Shown: positions 8,519 through 21,637, counted from the first letter of the stretch. The stretch: 64,000 nucleotides of DNA from Acidipila rosea (GCF_004339725.1 NZ_SMGK01000002.1:310001-374000); one strand, 5' to 3'. A program made the numbers and translations. The notes: generated by a model from the letters alone, not told the origin.

Positions 8519-10030
8519 CTAGGTACCGGTACCGCGGATAACGACTTCGGCGGTGCGCAGGAGAATCTTCAGATCCAGCCAGAAGCTCCAGTTTTCAACG
8601 TAGGCCGTATCGAGCGCGATATATTTTGCGAAGGAAGAATCCTGCCGCGACTGCACCTGCCAGAGCCCGGTCAAGCCGGGGAGGACTTCGAGGCGACGAA
8701 AATGCTCGAGGTCATACTTGGCCACTTCGCTGGCAATAGGAGGACGTGGGCCGACGATGCTCATCTCACCGCGCAGGACATTAAAGAACTGCGGAAGCTC
8801 ATCCAGGCTGTATTTGCGCAGAAATTTGCCCACTCTGGTAACCCGAGGGTCATTCGAGAGCTTGAAGAGAATGCCATCGCGCTCGTTCAGCGCGGCAAGA
8901 TCCTTCTTCTTGACTTCAGCGTCGCGCACCATGGTGCGGAATTTCATGCAGGGAAAGACGCGGCCGCGCTTGCCGATCCGCTCCGAAACGTAGAAGATCG
9001 GGCCGTCGCTGTCGAGGCGCACCATAGCCGCAATGATGACCATCAGCGGGAAAACCGCGATGAGCGCCGCAAGCGAAAGGGAGATGTCCACCAGCCGCTT
9101 CACAAAGAGGGCGATCGTCCTCGAGTCACTGCGGTGCAGTGAAACTACCGGGTAGACGCCCAGGTACTCAATGGAGGCGTTCTGGGATAACTCGCTGAAA
9201 AAGCCTGAGATAGCTCGGATATCGATCCCCAGATCCCGCGCCTCTTCTACCAGCCGGATGACTTCCTCGGTGGAGCACGGCTGAGCGATCACCAGCTCAT
9301 CGATAAAGTGCTGCCGTGTGAGCTGACGCAGGATTTCAGGGCCACCCAGAATCTGCTCCGGCAGGACATCGTGGTGATCCTGGCAGCCGGGAGCTGTGAT
9401 AAAGCCCCTGAACTGGTAGCCGAGCCGGTAGTCACCCGCGATGTGGTTGCCTAGCGCATTACTTAGATAATTGGTTCCCAGAATGACGATGTTACGGGTT
9501 TCAATGCCTTGCTCATACTGCCGGTAACGAGAGAGGCGCCCGGTCGCCCGGCGGATGCAGAGTGAAACGGTAGCCACGCTGGTGAGCAGGATCACCATGG
9601 CGCGTGAGACGTGATCATGATGGGTCAGATAAAGGCCACCGCACAGGAGAAGCCCGGCGGTGAGGCCTGCCTGGGCCGTCAGGCGCAGTTCGTGAGCGCC
9701 CCCGCCCGAGGGGATGGCGTTATAAAGGCCGTAGCGGCGCGATACAACAACAAGGGCGAGGAGAAACCACACCAGGTAAATGACATCCAGCGGGCCCGAG
9801 GACATTTCAAGAGGCACTTCGCGGAAAAGCGCAACACGGCTGATGAGCATGGCATGAATAAGGAGCGCTGCCGCAAACGCTACCAGTACGACGAGTACAT
9901 CTGTGGCCATCATCAATGCTGATGTCAGAAGCGCAGGACTTGTAATCCGGCGGTGCGTCTTCACATTAACCGGACTACCCTTGGCCGTACCGGGAGAAGA
10001 GCCTTTCCTGATGTATTCAGACGTAGCCAT
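8519..10030 (-). CDS. Exopolysaccharide initiating polyprenyl glycosylphosphotransferase (WcaJ/WbaP type)
   Basis: 503 residues. Four hydrophobic segments in roughly residues 35-160 are followed by a CoA-binding-like cytoplasmic domain, a fifth membrane segment near 310-335 and the catalytic bacterial sugar transferase domain: SDGPIFYVSERIGKRG, CMKFRTMV, SLDELPQFFNVLRGEMSIVGPRPP and LPGLTGLWQV. These enzymes move a sugar-1-phosphate from a UDP-sugar to undecaprenyl phosphate, the first step in making an exopolysaccharide repeat unit. A nucleotide-sugar dehydrogenase gene lies 1.3 kb away on the other strand. The long AT-rich region upstream suggests regulated expression. The exact sugar cannot be told. 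Confidence 0.92.
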   Translation of the reverse strand: MATSEYIRKGSSPGTAKGSPVNVKTHRRITSPALLTSALMMATDVLVVLVAFAAALLIHAMLISRVALFREVPLEMSSGPLDVIYLVWFLLALVVVSRRYGLYNAIPSGGGAHELRLTAQAGLTAGLLLCGGLYLTHHDHVSRAMVILLTSVATVSLCIRRATGRLSRYRQYEQGIETRNIVILGTNYLSNALGNHIAGDYRLGYQFRGFITAPGCQDHHDVLPEQILGGPEILRQLTRQHFIDELVIAQPCSTEEVIRLVEEARDLGIDIRAISGFFSELSQNASIEYLGVYPVVSLHRSDSRTIALFVKRLVDISLSLAALIAVFPLMVIIAAMVRLDSDGPIFYVSERIGKRGRVFPCMKFRTMVRDAEVKKKDLAALNERDGILFKLSNDPRVTRVGKFLRKYSLDELPQFFNVLRGEMSIVGPRPPIASEVAKYDLEHFRRLEVLPGLTGLWQVQSRQDSSFAKYIALDTAYVENWSFWLDLKILLRTAEVVIRGTGT

Positions 10031-10651
10031 ATTTTCCTTGAAGCGTCGACCAGATTTTCCTAATAGAGGTTTGTGCGGGCATCCAGAGATTCGAGCCCAC
10101 AGTGTCTATCTGCACCAGCCGGCCTGAGGCCAGAAGGTTATACATTCAACATGCCTGAACCCCCCAATTGCTGCAGTCCGAATGCCAAATATGGAAAGCC
10201 ATGAAGAAGACCAGTTCCTCTGTCGACACTCCACCCCAATTGCAGGCTTGCAAAGAGTTGATGGAGTTTTATTTATCTTAAATCAGCCTTAATCCAAATT
10301 ACGGTTTTGAGTGAAACGCGGCCCAAATGCAGGAAAAAAATACACGCTCATCGGATGGTTCAAAGGAGATTTTTCAGATCCTCTGAGGTAAAAATCCTTA
10401 CCCCTGGAAAACCAATTCCAGCTATTCAGGTAACACACAAATTGCGATGATATTTTCGGTATTACAGATGTAGAAAAAATCAGGCAAAAAGTGTGTTCAG
10501 CTTTATCTGTTTTTCTTTGCTCTGATAGTAACTGAAAAAAGTTACTTAAGCAGGTTAAATTTCGGTCACATTCGAGGGCTAAGTTACTTTTGTAATTGAA
10601 CTTTGCTCTTCTCAAGAATGCGGACCGCAACGGCTCGTATGATTGAAGTTT
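10031..10651. other. Long AT-rich intergenic region with several small hairpins
   Basis: About 620 bases separate divergent genes; from about 10260 to 10620 the sequence is clearly AT-richer than its surroundings. I see hairpins at 10368-10396 (GATTTTT/AAAAATC with inner CAGA/TCTG), 10387-10402 (GGTAA/TTACC, overlapping and so competing with the first), 10404-10421 (CTGGAA/TTCCAG) and 10527-10546 (AGTAAC/GTTACT), and a direct repeat AAGTTACTT (10540 and 10581). The minus-strand open frame 10289-10630 has the composition of non-coding AT-rich DNA and no ribosome site. No known riboswitch consensus is visible. It probably holds promoters and leader sequence for the two flanking genes. Confidence 0.6.
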
Positions 10652-11260
10652 ATGTCATCCGCTACCTTTCGCCAACAATTACCTGAATACCTCCGCGCGC
10701 AGGCGAAACCCGTCGACAAGTATGGGCACCAGCCGCGTTTATACGCCCTCACCCAGCAGATCGGGGCGGGCTTGAGCTATGACGACGACGTGGTGTTTGC
10801 GGCCGCATGGCTGCACGATCTTGGCGTCTTCATCGGACATCGGCCGGAAGACCCGGTTGAGCTGAAGAGCTGGAACCATGTGAACTACACCTGCGAGCGT
10901 GCGCCGGAGCTGCTCAAAAGCTTTGGATTTCCGGAGGAGAAGATCGCCGGCGTGCTTGAGGCAATCCGCCATCACCAGCCGCAGGACGATCCCAAAACGA
11001 TGGAAGCGGTCATTCTGCGGGACGCGGATATTCTGGAGCAGCTGGGCGCGATCGGCATCCTGCGAGCGGTGGCCAAGATTGGCCGCGACACTCGCTACCA
11101 CACCTTTTCCCAGGCGATCGACTTCCTGCGCTCGAACCTGGAGCGGCTGCCTGCGCAAATCCGCCTTGACTCCACGCGAAAGCTGGCTGCACCTCGGATC
11201 GAGCTGCTCAGCAGCTTTCTGACTGGCGCCGAGACGGAATCAATGAACGAACTTCACTGA
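10652..11260 (+). CDS. HD-domain phosphohydrolase
   Basis: About 202 residues from the ATG at 10652 (an in-frame TTG lies at 10643). The metal-binding HD-superfamily pattern is visible: an early His in KYGHQPRLYAL, AAAWLHDLGVFIGH (the HD pair), AIRHHQP and LRDADILEQLG. Such small stand-alone HD proteins hydrolyse phosphomonoesters or nucleotides; the substrate is not predictable here. It is followed after 51 bases by the nucleotide-sugar dehydrogenase in the same direction, so co-transcription is possible. Confidence 0.85.
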   Translation: MSSATFRQQLPEYLRAQAKPVDKYGHQPRLYALTQQIGAGLSYDDDVVFAAAWLHDLGVFIGHRPEDPVELKSWNHVNYTCERAPELLKSFGFPEEKIAGVLEAIRHHQPQDDPKTMEAVILRDADILEQLGAIGILRAVAKIGRDTRYHTFSQAIDFLRSNLERLPAQIRLDSTRKLAAPRIELLSSFLTGAETESMNELH

Positions 11261-11311
11261 AGCGCAGAACCACTCTATAGTGAAATTCATAGTTATCGAG
11301 GATCCCCTGGA

Positions 11312-12679
11312 ATGAACGAAACAGCGATGTCTGCCGGAGTTGGTCTGCGCTCGAAAGGCGAGCAATCGAGCCTGGTGGCAAAAATTGAAGCACGGACTGC
11401 CCAGATCGGCATCATCGGGTTGGGATATGTGGGGCTTCCCCTTGCCTTGCTCTTTAACGGCGAGCGCTTCCCTGTTACAGGCTTCGATATCGACGCGAAA
11501 AAGGTCGCCACGCTCAACGAGGGCGGATCGTACATTGTCCGCATCGAGCGGGACGAGATAGCGGCGGCGCGGCAGACCGGCTTCAAGGCTACGGCGGACT
11601 TTGCGGAGATTGCGAAGATGGATGCAGTGATCATCTGCGTTCCCACGCCGCTGAACGAATACCATGAGCCCGACCTTAGCTACATCACGGGAACAGCGAA
11701 GGCGATAGCGCCCCATCTGAGGACAGGGCAGCTAGTGGTTCTCGAAAGCACGACGTATCCGGGCACAACGGAAGAGGTACTGATTCCACTGCTCGAAGCA
11801 GGGAGCGGGCTCAAAGTGGCGCGGAAAGGCGAGACCGAAGGGCTGCATGTGGCCTTTTCGCCCGAGCGCGAGGACCCGGGCAACGATACGGTGGCACGGC
11901 ACGATATTCCCAAGGTGATCGGCGGCGCGGGTGAGGAAGCCCAGCAGATTGCAGCGGCTCTCTATGGAAGTATTTTCCGGCGCACGGTGGCTGTTTCGAC
12001 TCCGGCGGCGGCGGAGATGACGAAGCTGCTTGAAAACATCTACCGCTGCGTGAACATCGCGCTGGTGAATGAGCTGAAGCAGCTTTGCCAACGGATGGAT
12101 ATCGACCTCTTCGAGGTGATCGATGCGGCGAAGACAAAGCCGTTCGGCTTCCAGGCGTTCTACCCCGGGCCGGGGCTGGGCGGCCACTGCATCCCGATCG
12201 ATCCGTTTTATCTTTCGTGGAAGGCGAAACAGTTCGACTTCCGGACCAAATTCATCGAACTGGCGGGCGAGGTAAATGTCGCCATGCCCTACTATGTGAT
12301 CGAGCAGACGATCGAGGCTCTGAACCGGCAGCGCAAGGCGCTGAATGGAGCCAAGGTGCTGGTGCTGGGGCTCGCCTACAAGCGCGACATCGACGATCTC
12401 CGGGAGTCGCCTTCGCTGACGATCATCGAACTGCTGCGCCAGCGTGGCGCTGAAGTCTCCTATAACGATCCATACTTCCCCACTGTGGGTCACGGGCGGC
12501 ATTACGATCTGAACATGAGCTGCGCGCCGCTTGAAGATCTGGACCAATACGACTGCGTCATGATCGTCACCGACCACACCAGCTACGACTATCCACGGAT
12601 AGTCGCTGAGTCGCGGCTGGTGGTGGATACGCGCAACGCAACCAAGGGCATCGAGTCAGACAAGATTACGCGCTGCTGA
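11312..12679 (+). CDS. Nucleotide-sugar dehydrogenase (UDP-N-acetylglucosamine/mannosamine 6-dehydrogenase type)
   Basis: 455 residues. The N-terminal NAD fold has [16 protein letters not shown], a central helical domain follows, and the catalytic Cys is in [17 protein letters not shown]; the C-terminal domain has [18 protein letters not shown]. These enzymes oxidise the C6 hydroxyl of a UDP-sugar to a uronic acid in two NAD-dependent steps. The GGHCIPIDP form of the active site is that of the WbpA/WecC group rather than of UDP-glucose dehydrogenase, so an amino-sugar uronate for polysaccharide is likely. It is close to the exopolysaccharide initiating transferase and 20 bases upstream of alaC. 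Confidence 0.92.
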   Translation: MNETAMSAGVGLRSKGEQSSLVAKIEARTAQIGIIGLGYVGLPLALLFNGERFPVTGFDIDAKKVATLNEGGSYIVRIERDEIAAARQTGFKATADFAEIAKMDAVIICVPTPLNEYHEPDLSYITGTAKAIAPHLRTGQLVVLESTTYPGTTEEVLIPLLEAGSGLKVARKGETEGLHVAFSPEREDPGNDTVARHDIPKVIGGAGEEAQQIAAALYGSIFRRTVAVSTPAAAEMTKLLENIYRCVNIALVNELKQLCQRMDIDLFEVIDAAKTKPFGFQAFYPGPGLGGHCIPIDPFYLSWKAKQFDFRTKFIELAGEVNVAMPYYVIEQTIEALNRQRKALNGAKVLVLGLAYKRDIDDLRESPSLTIIELLRQRGAEVSYNDPYFPTVGHGRHYDLNMSCAPLEDLDQYDCVMIVTDHTSYDYPRIVAESRLVVDTRNATKGIESDKITRC

Positions 12680-12699
12680 GCGCGGACGGGGCTTTTCAG

Positions 12700-13881
12700 G
12701 TGGAAGAATTCTCAAGGCTCAAGCGGCTGCCGCCGTATGTCTTCAACATTACCGGCGAGCTGAAGGCCGCTGCCCGACGGCGCGGCGAAGACATTATCGA
12801 TTTCGGCATGGGCAATCCCGACGGGGCCACGCCGCAGCACATCGTCGAAAAGATGATCGAGGCAGCGCGGAAGCCGGAGACGCACCGCTATTCGCTGTCG
12901 AAAGGCATTCCGCGGCTCCGGCGCGCGATTACGCGCTGGTACCAGACGCGCTATAACGTCGAGCTCGACCCGGATACGGAAGCCATCGTGACGATTGGCT
13001 CCAAGGAAGGCATTGCCCATCTGTGCCTTGCAACTCTGGACCAGGGCGACACGGTGCTGGTGCCGAACCCGAGCTACCCCATCCACATCTATGGGCCGGT
13101 TATTGCGGGCGCTACGTTGCGCTCAGTTGCCGTGCACAATACGGATGCCTTCCTGGCGGAACTGGAGCAGTCGATTCCGCTGATGTACCCGCGTCCGAAG
13201 ATGCTGATCCTGAACTTCCCGGCCAACCCCACGACGCAGTGCGTCGATTTGGCGTTTTTGACGAGGGTGGTGGAGCTGTGCCGCGAGCATAACATCTATC
13301 TCGTGCACGACCTGGCCTATGCGGATATCGTCTTCGACGGATACAAGGCCCCGTCGATCCTTGAGGTGCCGGGCGCGAAGGAGATTGCAGTCGAGTTCTT
13401 CACCCTGTCAAAGAGCTACAACATGCCGGGATGGCGAGTAGGCTTCATGGTGGGTAACCGGAAGCTGGTAGCGGCGCTGGGCCGACTGAAGAGCTACTTC
13501 GATTACGGTACGTTCACGCCGATCCAGGTTGCGTCCATCGTGGCGCTGGAAGGGCCGCAGGAGTGCGTAACCGAAATCTGCGAGACCTATCGCAAACGGC
13601 GCGATGTGCTCGTGAGCGGACTGAACAAAATCGGCTGGAAGGTCGAGAGCCCGAAGGCCACGATGTTTGTGTGGGCGCCCATTCCTGAACAGTGGAAACA
13701 TATGGGCTCGCTCGAGTTTGCGACGAAAGTGCTCAAAGAGGCCAAGGTTGCGGTCAGCCCGGGAATCGGCTTTGGCGAATACGGCGACGGGCATGTGCGC
13801 TTTTCGCTGATCGAGAATGAGGAGCGCACCCGCCAGGCACTCCGCGGCTTGCGGCAGATGCTGCACCAGAACGGCGGCTAA
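12700..13881 (+). CDS. alaC: Glutamate-pyruvate aminotransferase AlaC
   Basis: 393 residues from a GTG start. The N-terminus ([31 protein letters not shown]) is close to E. coli AlaC as I remember it. The protein is a fold-type I aminotransferase with the PLP-binding Lys in [15 protein letters not shown] and the substrate-binding Arg near the C-terminus ([12 protein letters not shown]). It makes alanine from pyruvate and glutamate; the same subfamily includes LL-diaminopimelate aminotransferases, so a role in lysine or wall synthesis cannot be fully excluded. It follows the dehydrogenase gene by 20 bases; the ribosome site is weak. Confidence 0.9.
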   Translation: MEEFSRLKRLPPYVFNITGELKAAARRRGEDIIDFGMGNPDGATPQHIVEKMIEAARKPETHRYSLSKGIPRLRRAITRWYQTRYNVELDPDTEAIVTIGSKEGIAHLCLATLDQGDTVLVPNPSYPIHIYGPVIAGATLRSVAVHNTDAFLAELEQSIPLMYPRPKMLILNFPANPTTQCVDLAFLTRVVELCREHNIYLVHDLAYADIVFDGYKAPSILEVPGAKEIAVEFFTLSKSYNMPGWRVGFMVGNRKLVAALGRLKSYFDYGTFTPIQVASIVALEGPQECVTEICETYRKRRDVLVSGLNKIGWKVESPKATMFVWAPIPEQWKHMGSLEFATKVLKEAKVAVSPGIGFGEYGDGHVRFSLIENEERTRQALRGLRQMLHQNGG

Positions 13882-13888
13882 AACTAAC

Positions 13889-13913
13889 ACCCTCCCCGCT
13901 ATGCGGAGAGGGT
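13889..13913. repeat. Hairpin between convergent alaC and the membrane-protein gene
   Basis: ACCCTC-CCCGC and its complement pair around a three-base loop with one mismatch. No T-run follows in either direction. The stop codon of the minus-strand gene lies inside it. Confidence 0.5.
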
Positions 13914-14477
13914 CTGCGATCTCCTGGTTCTGCTGACACGGATTACGTGGACCACGAGCAGCAGGGTAGGCACAATGTCGAGCACCCAGGGAAACTGCGC
14001 CGACGACAGGCCGCTGCGATAGTAGAGCACTCCGTCTACCGCGATGAGCGCCAGGTAGAGAGAGACAGCCCACGCCCGCTTTTTCTGGAGGATGCCAATA
14101 GCCATGCAGCCGCATAGATTGCCGAAGAAGAGACTGGTGAGCCAGGAGCCGGAGAGCCGCATCAGCAGAAACTCACAGATCGTCGGCAACATGTAGAAGA
14201 AAAGCAGACAGCCCATGATGGCCAGGAGGCGGTTCATCAGGCACGATCGAGAAGCGCACGAAAAAAACTCTCCCCAGCGATTGAGTTGCCCCACGCCGGT
14301 GGCTGAGTTCCCTGCCTCAGGCTGAGGGACTTTTCCATGGCAGACGTGGGACGCTTCCAGCTCGGCCACCATGGAGATCTGATCGCTGACACCAATGTCC
14401 TCAAAGCAACGAAGACAGATGCTCCGTGTGGCGCCATTGGGGAGAGGCTGTCGGTAGAATTCGAGAATTGTGATCAT
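13899..14477 (-). CDS. Membrane protein with N-terminal zinc-ribbon-like motif
   Basis: 192 residues, not assigned to a named family. Residues ~20-46 have CLRCFEDIG and, after a helix, ASHVC, a Cys-Cys-His-Cys pattern resembling short acidobacterial zinc-ribbon proteins. From about residue 81 (MNRLLAIMGC) there are three or four hydrophobic segments. The joining stretch (~55-80) is low quality and contains a run of seven T's on the coding strand. In another frame the sequence ends in a TGA that overlaps the ATG of residue 81 (TGATG), so the locus may be two coupled genes with a frameshift rather than one fusion. Function unknown. Confidence 0.5.
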   Translation of the reverse strand: MITILEFYRQPLPNGATRSICLRCFEDIGVSDQISMVAELEASHVCHGKVPQPEAGNSATGVGQLNRWGEFFSCASRSCLMNRLLAIMGCLLFFYMLPTICEFLLMRLSGSWLTSLFFGNLCGCMAIGILQKKRAWAVSLYLALIAVDGVLYYRSGLSSAQFPWVLDIVPTLLLVVHVIRVSRTRRSQTLSA

Positions 14478-14634
14478 TACCTGCGCAAATCAAGCAAATT
14501 CTACAAAGGGTGATGATGACCGAGGGGCTAAGCGTAATGCAAGGCAATTTGCCTTATGGAAGATCATAGGATGCAGGGGCGGTCCCTGAAGAGGTATTCG
14601 GGGTGGAGTACAAATTGAAAGAGAATTGGAAACG

Positions 14635-15000
14635 ATGAACTGGACAATAGCTTTTATTCTTCTTGCGGTTGTTGTGGCGATTTATTTCCTGAAGCGCGCT
14701 GGCCAAATCTCAGACAAAGAGGCGCTGGCTCACCTAAACAATGGGGCGCTGGTGATCGATGTCCGAAGCCCAGGCGAGTTCAGCTCGGGCCACCTGCCTG
14801 CCGCTATCAATCTGCCACTGAATGAGATCGAAGCATCGCTGCCTCGTCGCGTAAAGGATAAGAACCAGGTGTTGCTGCTGCACTGCCAGAGCGGGATGCG
14901 CAGTGGCGTGGCGGAGAAAAAACTAAAGGCCCTGGGGTATACCAGGACCTTCAATCTTGGCTCCTATGGGCGAGCTGCACGGATTGTAAAGAGCAGATAG
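14635..15000 (+). CDS. Membrane-anchored rhodanese-domain protein
   Basis: 121 residues from the ATG at 14635; an in-frame TTG lies nine bases upstream. One N-terminal membrane segment (WTIAFILLAVVVAIYFL) is followed by a single rhodanese domain: VIDVRSPGEFSSGHLPAAIN and the active-site Cys in LHCQSGMRS. The loop has the six-residue size of sulfurtransferases. Such small anchored rhodaneses carry sulfane sulfur near the membrane; the acceptor is unknown. It faces the atp operon, with the two stop codons about 20 bases apart. Confidence 0.9.
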   Translation: MNWTIAFILLAVVVAIYFLKRAGQISDKEALAHLNNGALVIDVRSPGEFSSGHLPAAINLPLNEIEASLPRRVKDKNQVLLLHCQSGMRSGVAEKKLKALGYTRTFNLGSYGRAARIVKSR

Positions 15001-15020
15001 ACGGCGCAAGAAAACCGCCG

Positions 15021-15440
15021 TCAGCTTTTATGAGCTGCGCTGGCGAGCTTTGACTCCGCCTCGGCAATGATCTCGTTGGCGCGTACGTATTGCTCTGCGT
15101 CTTCGCCGGCCTCGTTCCAGACCTTCTGCCCTTCCTGCAGTTCGCTCTGAGCACGGGCAGTATCGATTTCCTCGGGCTTCAACGCGCTTTCAGCAAGGAT
15201 TGTGACACGGTCGGGCAGCACTTCCACAAAGCCCCGGGCGACGTTGAAACGCTGATCACCCTCCTGTGCTCCGTGGAGGCGAACTTCGCCTGTGCCCAGT
15301 TCGGCGAGCAGCGGCGCTGCGCCGAAGAGGGCTTCAAGATAGCCGGACTTCGACGGCACCTCGACCGCATCCGCGTCTGTGTCGACGAGGATGCGATCGG
15401 GAGTGACAAGCCGGACTCTGAGTTTGTTGGTGTCAGCCAT
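15021..15440 (-). CDS. atpC: ATP synthase epsilon subunit
   Basis: 139 residues. The N-terminal beta-sandwich (KLRVRLVTPDRILVDTDADAV, then GYLEALFGAAPLLAELGTG) is typical, followed by the two-helix C-terminal domain that can inhibit ATP hydrolysis. It is the last gene of the minus-strand operon b'-b-delta-alpha-gamma-beta-epsilon and starts 7 bases after the stop of atpD. Confidence 0.96.
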   Translation of the reverse strand: MADTNKLRVRLVTPDRILVDTDADAVEVPSKSGYLEALFGAAPLLAELGTGEVRLHGAQEGDQRFNVARGFVEVLPDRVTILAESALKPEEIDTARAQSELQEGQKVWNEAGEDAEQYVRANEIIAEAESKLASAAHKS

Positions 15441-15447
15441 AGAGTGA

Positions 15448-17979
<2,532 letters not shown>

Positions 17980-17991
17980 GGGTCGTCAGGC

Positions 17992-19659
<1,668 letters not shown>

Positions 19660-20199
19660 CTACTCGCCGGTAAGCTGCCGTTTAAGCTGGTCAAGCCGCC
19701 CACGAACGGAGCCGTCATAGACCGTGCTGCCGATGCGGAGGACGACACCCCCCAGCAGCGAAGGATCTTCCAGAAACTTTGCGTTGATGCCCGAGTCCGC
19801 GAGCTGCGCAATCTGCGCCTCAAGGGCCTTGCGCTCATCTTGCCCCAGCGGACGCGCAGTTGTCACGGTCACCTCTGAAATACCCAGGCGACGGTCGATT
19901 TCCCGGCGATAGTCCGTCAGCACTTCATCGAATCCATCCATGCGGTCGTGACTGATGAGCACAGCGAGGAAGTTGCGAACCGTGCCGGACATTGCAAGGC
20001 GTGTATTCAGCTTGTCGAGTACGGCAACCTTCTGCGCCGAGGGGAACGAGGGATCGAGAAAAATCTCTCGCAGATCGCGGCTCTCATGCCACGCGGCTGC
20101 AAAATCTCCAAGATCGCTTGCAACCTGGGCAGGATCGAGCTTCTGCTCGAGGACAACATCGGTGAACGCGGAGGCGTAACGGCTGGCAAAGGCTGACAT
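19660..20199 (-). CDS. atpH: ATP synthase delta subunit
   Basis: 179 residues. The OSCP/delta fold is recognisable from ASRYASAFTDVV at the start, VRNFLAVLISHDRMD in the middle and the end DPSLLGGVVLRIGSTVYDGS. It links the top of the alpha3beta3 head to the b stalk. It begins directly after the stop of atpF, with no gap (20199/20200). Confidence 0.96.
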   Translation of the reverse strand: MSAFASRYASAFTDVVLEQKLDPAQVASDLGDFAAAWHESRDLREIFLDPSFPSAQKVAVLDKLNTRLAMSGTVRNFLAVLISHDRMDGFDEVLTDYRREIDRRLGISEVTVTTARPLGQDERKALEAQIAQLADSGINAKFLEDPSLLGGVVLRIGSTVYDGSVRGRLDQLKRQLTGE

Positions 20200-20907
20200 C
20201 TAATTACGCGCTCCTTTGCCAAAGCGTCCGGCAATCTCACCGGCAAAACCGCTGACCAGTTCACGGTCAGCCTCGGGAGTGAGACGAAGCTCACTCTGCG
20301 CGCGCTCGATGGCGAGATTGGCAGCGAACTGCTTCAACTCACGCTGGGCAGCAGCCTGCGCAGCCGCGATGTCCTGCTCGGCGGAAGCGACAATGCGCTG
20401 GCGCTCGGTCTCGATCGTTTCCTTCATGCGCTGCTCGTCACCTGCGCTCTCCTGCTCCATCTGGATGCGGAACGCTTCAATCTCCGAGTCGAGACGGCTC
20501 AGCCGATCTTCAACACTGCGCAGGCGACTGTTGGCCTCTTCCGATGCCTTACGCGCCTCGGCCAGATCCTTCTGGAGAGTCTCGGTACGCTTGCGAAATG
20601 CCTTAGGAAGCGCCTTGGCCAGGAAGCCGAGAATCGCGAGGATCAGAACCGCAGAGTTGAAGTCCTCAAAAATCTCAGCCGCAGTCTCCTCCTGCAGATG
20701 AAAGGTTCGGGCAATGGCCTGAACCGCTGCAGACTTGCGGAACTGCTCCTCCGCCTTATTCGTCTCCGGCGCGTCCATCTTGTCGGGCCCGCTCACGCCG
20801 TTGGCGCGAGCGGGTGGAGCCTGCCCGTGGAAGCGTACTGCCGGAATAACCAACAGAAACAGAGCAAGAAATGAAAAAACGATGCGAATGGAAAACCTTG
20901 ACTTCAA
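20200..20907 (-). CDS. atpF: ATP synthase b subunit with N-terminal extension
   Basis: 235 residues, longer than the usual ~160. It opens with a signal-peptide-like hydrophobic segment (IRIVFSFLALFLLVIPA), then a polar segment of ~50 residues, then the normal b-type membrane helix (FNSAVLILAILGFLAKAL at about 83-100) and a long charged coiled coil forming the peripheral stalk. Its ATG overlaps the stop of the b' gene by four bases (ATGA). The extra N-terminal part would lie outside the cytoplasm. Confidence 0.92.
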   Translation of the reverse strand: MKSRFSIRIVFSFLALFLLVIPAVRFHGQAPPARANGVSGPDKMDAPETNKAEEQFRKSAAVQAIARTFHLQEETAAEIFEDFNSAVLILAILGFLAKALPKAFRKRTETLQKDLAEARKASEEANSRLRSVEDRLSRLDSEIEAFRIQMEQESAGDEQRMKETIETERQRIVASAEQDIAAAQAAAQRELKQFAANLAIERAQSELRLTPEADRELVSGFAGEIAGRFGKGARN

Positions 20908-21371
20908 CGGGTACTCTCCGCGGGCGCCATGCCGGAGGGCAGGATAGCTTTGAGAATTTGTCCAGCGAGCTCACCGGTCGAGCCTTCAATCTGTTTGCGT
21001 GCATCGACTGCCTGCGCGGCAATCTCCGCCTGCGCCTGCTTGACGCGCTCCTGCGAAGCGAGCCGGGCGCTGGCTACCGCGCTGTCGCGGTCAGCACTCC
21101 ATTGCTGCAGCCTATGCTCCCGCTGCTTGAAGATGGCAGTGCGAGCGGCACGGAGCTTAGCCTCATACTCCTGCGACTTCGCGTCTGCGGCAGCGATGGC
21201 GGCGTGGGCTTTTTCTACTGCACCCTGGGTGTGCTCACGACGCTCTGCAAGGGTGCGGGCCAGGGGGCCTGCAACCAGCGAGCGGTAGGCCAAGACCAGA
21301 ACGAGAAAAATAACCATGGTCGGCACAGAGCCGAGCACAAGTTGACCGAGTTGGCGCAAAATCTCATCCAT
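20904..21371 (-). CDS. ATP synthase b' (second b-type) subunit
   Basis: 155 residues: an N-terminal membrane helix (VPTMVIFLVLVLAYRSLVAGPL) followed by one long Ala/Glu/Arg/Gln-rich coiled coil. It is the first gene of the operon and overlaps atpF by four bases. A b/b' pair is usual in several phyla. The a (atpB) and c (atpE) subunit genes are not upstream; hflX is, so they must be elsewhere. Confidence 0.93.
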   Translation of the reverse strand: MDEILRQLGQLVLGSVPTMVIFLVLVLAYRSLVAGPLARTLAERREHTQGAVEKAHAAIAAADAKSQEYEAKLRAARTAIFKQREHRLQQWSADRDSAVASARLASQERVKQAQAEIAAQAVDARKQIEGSTGELAGQILKAILPSGMAPAESTR

Positions 21372-21428
21372 GTCTTCGCCGTATGCTGCGTGCGCTACCT
21401 AAATTCTGGAGTGTGTATCGGAATACAG

Positions 21429-21458
21429 GTTGTAACAGAGTGGATTTTCGAGTGTCAA
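21429..21458 (-). promoter_or_regulatory. Probable promoter of the atp operon
   Basis: On the minus strand a perfect TTGACA (21458-21453) and TACAAC (21434-21429) are 18 bases apart. A start near 21421 would leave about 50 bases of leader before the b' ATG at 21371. Confidence 0.5.
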
Positions 21459-21522
21459 CGGGAGTAGACGCTCGCCTCCTTATGTTTATCACGAATAAGG
21501 AAAAATGTCTCAAATTCGAGGC

Positions 21523-21637
21523 TTGACTTGCGCTGGAATGAGCGTAACCTTTTGCTTACTACCTATGACCCGGTTCAGGGTCCGGCAGGCCAGGTGTTTG
21601 GGAATCACCACCGCTCCCAGACCTCTGGCCTGTTTTT
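21523..21637 (+). ncRNA. Candidate small RNA between the atp operon and hflX
   Basis: A very strong intrinsic terminator (21586-21637) points along the plus strand, where no protein gene lies upstream: both neighbours are on the minus strand. About 60 bases before it, TTGACT (21523-21528) and TAACCT (21545-21550) are 16 bases apart and could be a promoter. The transcript would run from about 21557 to 21637 with a small 5' hairpin (GACCC/GGGTC at about 21567-21582) and the large 3' hairpin with U-tail, the layout of Hfq-dependent RNAs. It lacks the SRP RNA core motif and I recognise no known family. Confidence 0.4.
21586..21637 (+). terminator. Strong intrinsic terminator on the plus strand
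   Basis: CAGGCCAG (21586-21593) pairs with CTGGCCTG (21625-21632), and the stem continues through GTGTTTGGGA/TCCCAGACCT with one mismatch and two G-T pairs, about 17-18 base pairs with an 11-base loop. TTTTT follows at once on the plus strand. On the minus strand no T-run follows, so it would not serve hflX. Confidence 0.8.

Noticed and set aside
10289..10630. Minus-strand open frame of 113 aa in the AT-rich region
   Set aside because: Composition is that of non-coding AT-rich DNA; no ribosome site and no domain.
10031..10651. c-di-GMP riboswitch upstream of the exopolysaccharide gene
   Set aside because: Neither strand shows the conserved GCAAACC/GCAAAGCC core motifs.
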